A stretch of 6,927 nucleotides of DNA, taken from Candidatus Bathyarchaeota archaeon. GTDB lineage: Archaea; Thermoproteota; Bathyarchaeia; RBG-16-48-13; GCA-020355125. The notes beneath the pieces were generated by a model. The model worked only from the letters and a program-made list of their open reading frames with translations. It had not been told where the DNA came from and searched no databases. The stretch's first letter is position 1. Each line of letters opens with the position of its first letter. This document shows, one piece after another, positions 1-6,015 of this stretch. The position numbers were made by a program, and so were the translations under genes. The DNA lies in contig JAUWWH010000047.1 of assembly GCA_030617005.1 (NCBI GenBank), positions 1 to 6,927 of the forward strand. Direction: 5' to 3'.

Positions 1-253
1 ATCTGTCTCCAACACAAGTAATACAAATAAAGGGCTTCACTTGAGAGAACTGAAAGATTTCGCATTGAAAATGTATTGAAATGAATAAAATCTCAAAGAT
101 TCATATACTACCCACACATCATGTAACATAGCATAACATCTAAACTGTCAAGAAATGATAAAAGGTACATATTTCTCCGTCTTCCATTTGTTGTACAATG
201 TTCCTAAACGGGAAAATGTCATCTAATTTCATAAACTGAAAAGGAGGGTCTAA

Positions 254-388
254 ATGTCAGACGATAAACCAACATTCATTAGCATACGTATAGGTACAAG
301 AAAAAAACTCAGAGCACTTGGTAGAACTACTAAAGAGTCTTATGATGAAATTATAAACCGATTACTGACTAAACTTGAAAAAAAATGA
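254..388 (+). CDS. Small ribbon-helix-helix (CopG/VapB-like) DNA-binding protein
   Basis: A 44-residue protein starts at ATG 254 behind a strong ribosome binding site (AAGGAGGG, 241-248, 5 nt before the start). After a short N-terminus comes a beta-strand-like stretch (FISIRIG, 8-14) with alternating hydrophobics, then a helix KKLRALG (17-23), a turn, and a second helix SYDEIINRLLTKLEKK (29-44). This is the order of a ribbon-helix-helix fold, and the SYDEIINRLL block is typical of archaeal VapB-type antitoxins and small RHH regulators. Such proteins bind DNA as dimers at inverted repeats, as autorepressors, antitoxins or regulators in mobile elements. No PIN or other toxin gene follows it. 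It converges on a Cys-rich ORF and overlaps its end by 20 bp. The family call is by eye; the strong RBS supports translation. Confidence 0.72.
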   Translation: MSDDKPTFISIRIGTRKKLRALGRTTKESYDEIINRLLTKLEKK

Positions 389-569
389 GTCGATTTGGGT
401 GGAAAACTAGGATTCTATTTTCACCTTTACCCTTGCAATGTATGCATGTTGTCCAACCCTGGTAGTTAAAAAATGAGCATCTATCAGTACGAAGTGTACA
501 ATCGCTTATTCCTTCTTCATATAGTACGCAGTCAGATTTACCATGTTTACAGAAAATACAATTAGTCAC
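369..569 (-). CDS. Possible small Cys-rich (CxxC-containing) protein
   Basis: This is an open frame I do not recognise. From GTG 569 it gives 66 residues; AGGA (576-579) lies 6 nt before that start. A TTG start at 623 would give 84 residues but has no visible ribosome binding site. The peptide is rich in cysteine: CIFC near its N-terminus, spaced single Cys in KSDC, ISDC and TDRC, then CIHC, for seven Cys in 66 residues (nine in the longer form). Two CxxC pairs suggest a metal-binding or zinc-finger-like fold. Its last seven codons and stop overlap the 3' end of the RHH gene in convergent orientation. It sits between that gene and an integrase-like remnant, which fits an accessory gene. It could still be a chance frame; the Cys spacing is the main argument for it. 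Confidence 0.38.
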   Translation of the reverse strand: MTNCIFCKHGKSDCVLYEEGISDCTLRTDRCSFFNYQGWTTCIHCKGKGENRILVFHPNRLIFFQV

Positions 570-726
570 ACCAGTTCCTGAACAAAGGAAACGGTTTTGG
601 TTCCCACCGCTGCAAAAAGTCAATCTTTTTTTCCAGTCTTATCAGCTCGAAAATATGTACAATTATAAAATAGTACTCTTTGAATTAAATCATTAACCAA
701 GAAAATTCATTTAGGGTTTTAAGTTG

Positions 727-866
727 TTAAATATTCAGAGTTGTTCTCAAAATCAAATGCTTTACTAATCGTCTAAACTTTTTAATATTTTCTTTTACAG
801 TCTCTTCAGCTCTACCATGTTTCAGCTTCCAGAGACCATAAGACAAATAGATATGAATATCTTCAT
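727..866 (-). pseudogene. Decayed tyrosine integrase N-terminal fragment abutting tRNA-Pro
   Basis: Reading out of the 3' end of tRNA-Pro on the same strand, one frame stays open to a stop at 727. Outside the tRNA it encodes about 45 residues, including LWKLKHGRAEETVKENIKKF followed by RRLVKH. The pattern W-x-L-K-x-x-G-x-A-E-x-T-V with a basic amphipathic helix ending in LVK resembles the SAM-like core-binding domain at the N-terminus of archaeal tyrosine integrases. After LVKH the next forward frame continues for about 13 codons (AFDFENNSEYLTT) before stopping, consistent with a frameshifted remnant. The catalytic Arg/His/Tyr domain is absent, so it cannot be functional. Upstream the frame continues inside the tRNA to about 942, as expected if the tRNA 3' half was an attachment site embedded in an integrase gene. 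The family call is from memory of the pattern. Confidence 0.45.
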
Positions 867-868
867 GG

Positions 869-991
869 TGGGGTGGGTGGGATTTGAACCCACGACCCCC
901 AGCACCCCAGGCTGGAATCATGGACCATGCTATCCGTCTCAAACTTAGATCTTTGCTTATCTAAATTACGGAGACTCTAGACGACCACCCC
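869..991 (-). tRNA. tRNA-Pro(GGG) with a D-loop intron
   Basis: On the minus strand the acceptor arms GGGGTGG (985-991) and CCACCCC (870-876) pair perfectly. The anticodon stem is CCAGC/GCTGG around loop CTGGGGT, so the anticodon is GGG (906-908). The T arm is GTGGG-TTCAAAT-CCCAC, the discriminator base is A (869), and CCA is encoded (866-868). The D stem only forms if a 47-nt insert is removed: GTCT (10-13) pairs with TGAT (22-25) through G-T, T-A and C-G, leaving A14, G15, G18G19 and A21 in place. The spliced tRNA is 76 nt without CCA. It lies 68 nt downstream of cca on the same strand and has its own TATA-like box. Its 3' end runs into an integrase-like remnant. Confidence 0.93.
930..976 (-). 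other. 47-nt intron in the D-loop of tRNA-Pro (position 15/16)
   Basis: The junction repeats TAG at both ends, so sequence alone allows four equivalent cut sites, but a bulge-helix motif selects one. Exon GTCT pairs with intron GGAT (G-T, T-A, C-G, T-G). The next three bases, AGA, form the 5' bulge cut as AG^A, and an inner 5-bp helix GTCTC/GAGAC follows. On the 3' side AG^C gives the second cut. Deeper inside, AATTTAGAT pairs with ATCTAAGTT around an 8-nt loop. I see no outer helix, so this is the relaxed HBh' form that a heteromeric or other broad-specificity splicing endonuclease would be needed to cut. Confidence 0.85.
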
Positions 992-1011
992 GTTAGTAAA
1001 GAAATATAACA

Positions 1012-1021
1012 TTATTAAGTA
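1012..1021 (-). promoter_or_regulatory. TATA-like box for tRNA-Pro
   Basis: The minus strand reads TACTTAATAA here, centred about 25 nt upstream of tRNA-Pro position 1. The spacing fits an archaeal TATA box. A second AT-rich candidate (TTTATATTTT, 1021-1030) lies just upstream, so the exact box is uncertain. Confidence 0.4.
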
Positions 1022-1059
1022 AAATATAAAGACTTCACTTAGAGACGTTGCAATGGTTT

Positions 1060-2475
1060 TTAATCGAACCAGTTTGGTTTACTGTTTAAAAACTCTGATA
1101 AAAACTTTGCAAATCCGTTATTTGAAATGTAGAACTTAACGATCTCTTCATTGACATAAATCTCTGAATCCTTAATATTCTCAACGAATTTACTCGCTAC
1201 ACCTACACTTCTCCCTCCATCCCCTAATTTTTCCCTTAATAAGGAAATAGCATTAACATAACCTCTGCTTATTCCAACTATCCATCTACTTCCTTCAATC
1301 CATGGTCTTGATACTGTATTATCTGCACCTAAATGCTTATTTAGGAAATCCCCAGCCTCTTTCGAATCAAATGGTGGTCCAATGTGTCTCTTTGAGAGAG
1401 GAATATCTTTTGTTTCCAGTTCAAAGATTAGCACATTTAATCCTTTTTCATCACTCCAAGCTGAAGATCTTAGGATACTGAAATCATATTGTTTTAAAAG
1501 CCTTTTTAGAGCTCTGTTGGTCTTATACAATTGTCCCCAAAGGACATCTGGAACTTCCGTTTCACAATGAAATATAACGAAAACTAAGTCTGATTTTAAC
1601 TTCGTTATATTTTCAATGAGAACATTAGATGATTGAAGAATAGTTTCATTTGGATAAAAGAAGGAATTTTCAGGTTTTTCAAGGAAGCATCTGGACGTAG
1701 TGATCAATTCACCTAACTTCTCCTTTGAGACAGCTGCTGCTACATTCCTATTCTCATCAACAGGATCTATTACTATTAGAGGAGCATCAAAGTGTCGTTG
1801 TGCTTCATTATACTTCCCATCATATAGTTTTTCCACATCAACAAACTGTCCTAACCTCCACTTTGAAATTTCATTCAAAGTTTGAATAAACGATTGGTAA
1901 CCTAAAACAAGCAACTCACACAAATAACCGCTGAAGCCACTAACCTTAATCTCAGCACCATAAACACCAACTCCTATAATAAATCTCTTTAAAAGGCGTA
2001 TTTCATCACGTAGATCATTTTGAGATAGCTTCATTCTAACATAATCAGTATGAAAAGGAGATCTATCTGCAGCACTTATCCATTCACCCTTATTCACCTT
2101 GTAACAAGGAACAATGTTGACACGAAATCCCTCGACGTATGTTTCAAGGTAAGGGTGCTCAGCGAATCTTTCCCTCCAAGGAAAACCCTTCAATGCATCC
2201 TTTGCTATATGGAGACCTATCTTTTCAAGCATTCTTTTACTTAAAGTTGGTGGGAACAGAATAAAGACGTCTATATCCGCTTCTCCGTTTAGCCACGTAT
2301 CCTTAGCAACTGAACCTCCCACCTCTACAACAGCTTTAAAGTCTTCTCTCTTCAACTCAGCGTTGATTCGTCTTATAATGAATTGCGTCGTTTTCTTAAT
2401 CCGATCCTTTTCATCCACGTTAGGTTTAACCTTTTCCAAAACATGCATGATGACTCTCTCGAGCTTCGAAGTCAT
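1060..2475 (-). CDS. cca: CCA-adding enzyme (archaeal class I tRNA nucleotidyltransferase)
   Basis: This cytosolic enzyme adds or repairs the 3' CCA of tRNAs using CTP and ATP without a nucleic acid template. The 471-residue product matches the archaeal class I family along its length. The nucleotidyltransferase head has GGS (53-55) followed by WLNGEADIDVF, with the metal-binding pair D67 and D69. NIVPCY (120-125), SAADRSPFHT (134-143), GFSGYLCELL (180-189) and DPVDENRNVAAA (237-248) are family signatures, followed by the body and tail regions. The position expected to hold the third acidic metal ligand appears to be N120. I chose ATG 2475 because GGTGAGGG (2482-2489) sits at a good distance upstream; ATG 2481 would leave almost no spacing. 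It is transcribed divergently from the agmatinase gene and toward tRNA-Pro, 68 nt downstream. Confidence 0.96.
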   Translation of the reverse strand: MTSKLERVIMHVLEKVKPNVDEKDRIKKTTQFIIRRINAELKREDFKAVVEVGGSVAKDTWLNGEADIDVFILFPPTLSKRMLEKIGLHIAKDALKGFPWRERFAEHPYLETYVEGFRVNIVPCYKVNKGEWISAADRSPFHTDYVRMKLSQNDLRDEIRLLKRFIIGVGVYGAEIKVSGFSGYLCELLVLGYQSFIQTLNEISKWRLGQFVDVEKLYDGKYNEAQRHFDAPLIVIDPVDENRNVAAAVSKEKLGELITTSRCFLEKPENSFFYPNETILQSSNVLIENITKLKSDLVFVIFHCETEVPDVLWGQLYKTNRALKRLLKQYDFSILRSSAWSDEKGLNVLIFELETKDIPLSKRHIGPPFDSKEAGDFLNKHLGADNTVSRPWIEGSRWIVGISRGYVNAISLLREKLGDGGRSVGVASKFVENIKDSEIYVNEEIVKFYISNNGFAKFLSEFLNSKPNWFD

Positions 2476-2507
2476 AAACATCCCTCACCTATACTAAAAG
2501 GAAATAG

Positions 2508-2526
2508 GTTTAGATAACATCTAAAC
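2508..2526. promoter_or_regulatory. Perfect 8-3-8 palindrome, candidate operator between cca and the agmatinase gene
   Basis: The sequence GTTTAGAT-AAC-ATCTAAAC is a perfect inverted repeat with 8-bp arms and a 3-bp centre. It lies in the 126-bp divergent promoter region, just downstream of an AT-rich stretch (TTAAATAAAG on the minus strand, about 2528-2537) that could be the TATA box of cca. A protein bound there would overlap the expected cca transcription start near 2507. The central and right half (ATAACATCTAAACT, 14 bp) recurs exactly at 133-146, upstream of the RHH gene. Its role as an operator is inferred. Confidence 0.45.
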
Positions 2527-2563
2527 TTTATTTAACATATACCTTAAAAAGTGCATACAGATG

Positions 2564-2575
2564 CAATTTAAACAT
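2564..2575 (+). promoter_or_regulatory. TATA-like box for the agmatinase gene
   Basis: CAATTTAAACAT lies about 30 nt before ATG 2602. With usual archaeal spacing, transcription would start a few bases before or at that ATG, giving a leaderless or nearly leaderless mRNA. This agrees with the absence of a ribosome binding site there. CTTAAAAAG at 2543-2551 is a second candidate. Confidence 0.4.
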
Positions 2576-2601
2576 AATATCGATTATAGAATGTGCGATT
2601 T

Positions 2602-3483
2602 ATGAAATATTCTAAACTCTTTACGCACTCCTACCTCAAATTTTGTGGTATTGAGGAGAGGATAAAGGACGCGAAATATGTATTGTTAGGTGTTCCCCTT
2701 GACACCACAAGTACTTATCGGCCTGGTTCAAGGTTTGGTCCTGCCTCCATAAGAGAGGCATCTTGGAATTTAGAAACATACTGCATAAGAAATAGTCTAG
2801 ATGTTGAAGATTTTAAGATACATGATTTAGGTGACCTTAACATTTTCGGAGATTTAAGGGGTACTCTACAACACCTTAAACAAGTTATAGGAGAAACTCT
2901 AGAATCCAATAAAATCCCTATTACCTTAGGAGGTGAACACACCATTACCTACGGATGTGTTGAAGCTTTCCACGACATTGCAATCTTAAGCTTTGATGCT
3001 CACATGGATCTAAGAGATAAATACTTAGGACTTGAGCTTTCTCACGCAACCTTCATGAGAAGGCTCTGTGAATCATTAGGTCCAGATAGAATAGTTGAGG
3101 TTGGTATTCGAGCTTTCAGTAAGGAAGAGCTTGATTATGCAAATAAAGAAAACTTACGATACATAACATCCATGGATATTAAACGTCATAAACCAGAACA
3201 GATTGTTAAAGATATACAGAATGCGTTATCTAACTTTGAACGAATCTACTTAACTATAGATATGGATGTTCTTGACCCATCTTTCGCACCTGCTGTTGGT
3301 AATCCTGTACCAGAGGGATTATCACCACATATTTTACTAAACATTCTACAATCTCTTTGTGACCATAAAATAGTTGGATTCGACTTAGTTGAATTAACTC
3401 CTCACTATGATTCTGGAATTACTTCAATTCAAGCTACCCACGTTATCTTTAATGTCTTATCCTTCCTAGAAAATGCAGAATAA
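2602..3483 (+). CDS. speB: Agmatinase (ureohydrolase family)
   Basis: The product (293 residues) belongs to the arginase/agmatinase family of binuclear manganese hydrolases. The most likely reaction is agmatine plus water to putrescine plus urea in the cytosol, a step toward polyamines. All metal-ligand motifs are visible: GGEHT with H113, SFDAHMD with D132, H134 and D136, and TIDMDVLDPSFAP with D220 and D222; ELTPHYDSGITS near the C-terminus is also typical. Length is normal for archaeal SpeB. I chose ATG 2602; GTG 2593 in the same frame would add three residues. Neither has a ribosome binding site, and a TATA-like box about 30 nt upstream suggests leaderless expression. It is divergent from cca, with a palindrome between them. 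Some archaeal members act on related guanidino substrates, so the substrate is less certain than the family. Confidence 0.92.
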   Translation: MKYSKLFTHSYLKFCGIEERIKDAKYVLLGVPLDTTSTYRPGSRFGPASIREASWNLETYCIRNSLDVEDFKIHDLGDLNIFGDLRGTLQHLKQVIGETLESNKIPITLGGEHTITYGCVEAFHDIAILSFDAHMDLRDKYLGLELSHATFMRRLCESLGPDRIVEVGIRAFSKEELDYANKENLRYITSMDIKRHKPEQIVKDIQNALSNFERIYLTIDMDVLDPSFAPAVGNPVPEGLSPHILLNILQSLCDHKIVGFDLVELTPHYDSGITSIQATHVIFNVLSFLENAE

Positions 3484-3741
3484 ACTTTACTCTCTGCATT
3501 AAATATCTAAAAAAAGTTTTACCAAAGGTTCATAAAAAGTAGATGAATATGTTTATCACTTCATAAATTAGTAGACATCATCTCAACAATCCCTAAGGAG
3601 AATCGTAGATTATAGGTATATAGTGCATATAATAGTGCCTGTACAATCATGCAAGTAGTATAAAGGTGCTTATCAGTAACTACAGAGTTCTAAACGAAAT
3701 TAAATTATAGTTTTTACAATATTATACTAACCTTTTAGTGG

Positions 3742-3836
3742 TGGGCCGGGGGAGATTTGAACTCCCGACCACACGGTTTCTATATCAATTCATGATCTAT
3801 CAGCCGTGCGCTCTAACCAAGCTGAGCTACCAGCCC
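3742..3836 (-). tRNA. tRNA-Ile(GAT) with a canonical 37/38 intron
   Basis: On the minus strand the acceptor arms GGGCTGG (3830-3836) and CCGGCCC (3743-3749) pair with one T-G wobble. The D arm is GCTC/GAGC, the anticodon stem CACGG/CCGTG, and the T arm GGGAG-TTCAAAT-CTCCC. The discriminator is A (3742) and CCA is encoded (3739-3741). The region between the anticodon stem strands is 27 nt instead of 7. Removing 20 nt after A37 gives loop CTGATAA with anticodon GAT (3799-3801). The spliced tRNA is 75 nt without CCA. It lies between the agmatinase gene and the mtnA unit and has its own TATA box. Confidence 0.95.
3778..3797 (-). other. 20-nt intron at 37/38 of tRNA-Ile
   Basis: The cuts fall where a bulge-helix-bulge predicts. 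The anticodon stem is the outer helix; exon CTGA faces intron ATAG as the central helix (C-G, T-A, G-T and one A-A mismatch). The 5' bulge TAG is cut TA^G and the 3' bulge AAA is cut AA^A. A minimal inner helix ATC/GAT closes a 7-nt loop. This is the standard archaeal intron position, but the intron is close to the smallest workable size. Confidence 0.88.
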
Positions 3837-3858
3837 CTTCTAATTTGCTTGTAAAACT

Positions 3859-3870
3859 CATATTTAAGAG
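3859..3870 (-). promoter_or_regulatory. TATA box for tRNA-Ile
   Basis: The minus strand reads CTCTTAAATATG across this stretch, with TTAAATA centred about 28 nt upstream of tRNA-Ile position 1, the expected archaeal spacing. It resembles the CTTAATAA box found ahead of tRNA-Pro. Confidence 0.55.
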
Positions 3871-4030
3871 TTCCAATGTTTCTAAATCACAATAACATTA
3901 GTTTCTTTTGTGTTAATCTTGATTATAAGAATTTACAAAGAGTTTATGGAATTATCATATCTGTGACGAGTGAACACTTTTTATGTACTTCTTTTTTTAG
4001 ATAGACTATGTTTATAATGTTTATTTGGAA

Positions 4031-5074
4031 CTACTCTAGAGAAGAAGCCACTCTAAATAGATTTTCTTTAAACGGAGGATAAATTATCCCTTTTTCTGTG
4101 ATTATAGCAGTTACGAGAGATGGTGGAGTAATATCAAAAGCGAAGTTAATGGCTTTTACTTTGGCGGGGACTATTCTTTTACCATTAATTTCCGTTACTT
4201 CCGTCTGCCTTCTCGTCTCAATTCTTATCTCTTTTAAGTTGTTTTTAAAGTCGAATGTGGAGAGTGGTGCTACTGCATAAAAAGGTATGTGATAATACTT
4301 CGCAGCTAATGAGACAGTGTGTGTTCCTATTTTGTTTATTACGGAGCAGTTGTTGAGGACTACTATTCTATCTGCACCGCATAAAAATTTGTTAATCATG
4401 CCTTTATAGAAGCAGTATCCTATCGCTCCATCTGGGATTACCTTTACATCAATTCCATCCTGCTTAAGTTCCCAAGCTGTTAGTCTTGCGCCTTGTAAGA
4501 CGGGTCTGGTCTCTAAGGCTATTACTGAAATCTTCTTCCCTTGTTCATGAGCAACCTTTATAACTCCTAAAGCTGTACCGTATTCTCCAGCTGTTGCTAA
4601 CCAACCTGCATTACATATTGTACCCACTACGTCTCCATCCTCGAGTAAGTCTGCACCGTGCTTTCCCATAGTCTTATTCTTTTGAATATCTTCCTCTGCC
4701 ATTGTTAATGCTTCTTTAATGGTTATCTCCTTAATATCCTCTGTTGTTCCTACAGTAGATCTAGCTTTTCTAAGAACTCTCTCTATAGCCCAGAATAGGT
4801 TGATCGCTGTTGGCCTTGTCATTTCTAATTGCTTAGCCATCTTTTCTAATTGATTAAATAAGTCCTCTTTATCCTTGGCTTTACTGTTATTAGCAGTTAA
4901 GGCTAACGCCATCGCTGCAGCTACACCAATGGCCGGAGCCCCTCTAATCTCTAGATTTCTTATAGCTTTGGCTATTCGATTTGGGTTTTTACACTCAATA
5001 TAATTAAGTTCAGTGGGAAGCTTTTGTTGATTAATGAGAATTACTTTTCCATCCTTCCATTGGATTGTCCTCAA
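4031..5074 (-). CDS. mtnA: Methylthioribose-1-phosphate isomerase (MtnA / eIF2B-like family)
   Basis: Family members isomerise 5-methylthioribose 1-phosphate to the ribulose form in methionine salvage. Motifs seen, numbered from the chosen start (347 residues): RTIQWKDGK at the N-terminus, IRGAPAIGVAAA from 43, RPTAINLFW (87-95), TICNAG with catalytic-type C154, ETRPVLQGARLTAWEL from 188, GADRI with acid D235, NKIGT (247-251) and DITPPSLVTAIITE near the end. RPTAINLFW separates it from the shorter ribose-1,5-bisphosphate isomerases. I chose TTG 5074 because GGTGAT (5082-5087) lies 7 nt upstream and LRTIQW is where the family begins; a TTG at 5107 would add 11 unlikely residues. The usual NGD before NKIGT is NNC here. 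It follows the HTH-phosphoribosyltransferase gene by 47 nt, so the two are probably cotranscribed. A related pentose-1-phosphate substrate is possible. Confidence 0.9.
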   Translation of the reverse strand: MRTIQWKDGKVILINQQKLPTELNYIECKNPNRIAKAIRNLEIRGAPAIGVAAAMALALTANNSKAKDKEDLFNQLEKMAKQLEMTRPTAINLFWAIERVLRKARSTVGTTEDIKEITIKEALTMAEEDIQKNKTMGKHGADLLEDGDVVGTICNAGWLATAGEYGTALGVIKVAHEQGKKISVIALETRPVLQGARLTAWELKQDGIDVKVIPDGAIGYCFYKGMINKFLCGADRIVVLNNCSVINKIGTHTVSLAAKYYHIPFYAVAPLSTFDFKNNLKEIRIETRRQTEVTEINGKRIVPAKVKAINFAFDITPPSLVTAIITEKGIIYPPFKENLFRVASSLE

Positions 5075-5121
5075 ATGAAATATCACCCTTCGATGTAATA
5101 ACTTCAAAATATTAGATCAAG

Positions 5122-5877
5122 TTATTGAGTTATCATGACTCTTTTAGTCAACACGACTTCTATTGGGAAAGTAGCTGTTTGCTTTATTTTTTTCTTCCAA
5201 TGATCTCCTATAGCGACTAAAGCATAGATTCCCGCAACTTCTCCTCGTGCCTTATACACTAGATTCATCATTGCGTTTTGGGTTTCTCCACTCTTTATTA
5301 CGTCGTCTACAATGAGAACACTATCGCCTCTTCGAATAAGCCCTCTCGGTATATAAAGAGATATGACCATTGCTGAACCTTCGGGAATGAACGTTTCTTC
5401 AATGAAGGTTCTTACTCCAATCTCCTTTGTCTTCTTTGCTATTATAAGTTCAAGTCCTAAATTATTACTTATGAGTGTAGCTAGGGGTATTCCATCAACT
5501 GCTGCTGTTAAGATCTTTGTGATTCTTCTACCAGCAAACTTTGAGAATACATATTGAGCTGTTCGTTGTAAGAGAAATGGATCGGATAGGATGGAAGTAT
5601 TATTAAAATAACCGTACTTATCAAATTTGATTCTTCTCCTTAGTTCGCTCTCTATCCCCACAAGGTTTTCAAGAATTCGCCAGATCTTTCTAGCTCTACT
5701 TGAACCTGGGAGGACATGACCCTTTACATATCGACTCAAAACTGTCATTGGAAGTTTAGTTTTTGAGGAGAGTTCCCGATAAGTATAACTCTTCTTTGCC
5801 AATCTCAGCATATCAATTGTCATTAACCTAAATTTCAAATCATTAAGATGAGACTCACTCATTTCTCCCATCCCCAT
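5122..5877 (-). CDS. HTH-domain phosphoribosyltransferase (PurR/APRT-like archaeal regulator)
   Basis: This 251-residue protein joins an N-terminal helix-turn-helix to a phosphoribosyltransferase domain. The HTH spans about 20-57: TYRELSSKTKLPMTVLSRYV followed by GHVLP, a hallmark of an archaeal family annotated variously as adenine PRTase-like or PurR-like. The PRTase part runs from about 95 to the end, with a flexible-loop region KKTKEIGVRTFIEETF (148-163) and the PRPP-binding motif VLIVDDVIKSGET (187-199), including the acidic pair D191-D192. It may be a PRPP- or purine-responsive transcription regulator, an enzyme, or both; sequence alone cannot decide. ATG 5877 is the first start; ATG 5871 and 5862 are also in frame, and none has a well-placed ribosome binding site. 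AT-rich boxes lie upstream (about 5890-5897 and 5928-5938). It is the first gene of the unit with mtnA. Confidence 0.86.
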   Translation of the reverse strand: MGMGEMSESHLNDLKFRLMTIDMLRLAKKSYTYRELSSKTKLPMTVLSRYVKGHVLPGSSRARKIWRILENLVGIESELRRRIKFDKYGYFNNTSILSDPFLLQRTAQYVFSKFAGRRITKILTAAVDGIPLATLISNNLGLELIIAKKTKEIGVRTFIEETFIPEGSAMVISLYIPRGLIRRGDSVLIVDDVIKSGETQNAMMNLVYKARGEVAGIYALVAIGDHWKKKIKQTATFPIEVVLTKRVMITQ

Positions 5878-5984
5878 TCTTTTACATATCTATATATATT
5901 CTGATACTTTACTAATAGCTTTCTTCAAATATATATGTGTATATGTCACCCTTCTATTATTCTGATTACGCACTGATGAAATTA

Positions 5985-5995
5985 GGTTTAAAAGG
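5985..5995 (+). promoter_or_regulatory. TATA box for tRNA-Arg
   Basis: GGTTTAAAAGG is centred 26 nt before tRNA-Arg position 1 (6016). Both the sequence and the spacing fit an archaeal TATA box, and this is the clearest of the three tRNA promoters here. Confidence 0.6.
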
Positions 5996-6015
5996 TCTCC
6001 CTTTTACTAAAATAT

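Noticed and set aside
140..232. 30-residue minus-strand ORF starting MKLDDIFPFRN
   Set aside because: The composition looks plausible, but it has no ribosome binding site, it lies in the upstream region of the RHH gene, and this length is common by chance.
727..942. A 71-residue minus-strand frame as an intact protein
   Set aside because: Its first third lies inside tRNA-Pro and is a tRNA read-through; only the part beyond the tRNA looks protein-like, so I list that part as an integrase remnant rather than a gene.
1382..2244. Plus-strand open frames across the cca gene
   Set aside because: They are opposite-strand shadows of a strongly supported gene and lack ribosome binding sites and recognisable motifs.
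2715..2945. Minus-strand open frame inside the agmatinase gene
   Set aside because: It is antisense to the conserved metal-binding region of agmatinase, and its sequence is explained by that gene.
3484..3738. Possible small RNA between the agmatinase gene and tRNA-Ile
   Set aside because: I looked for C/D-box pairs (RTGATGA with CTGA) and stable hairpins on both strands and found only partial matches and a short repeat of ATAGTGC.
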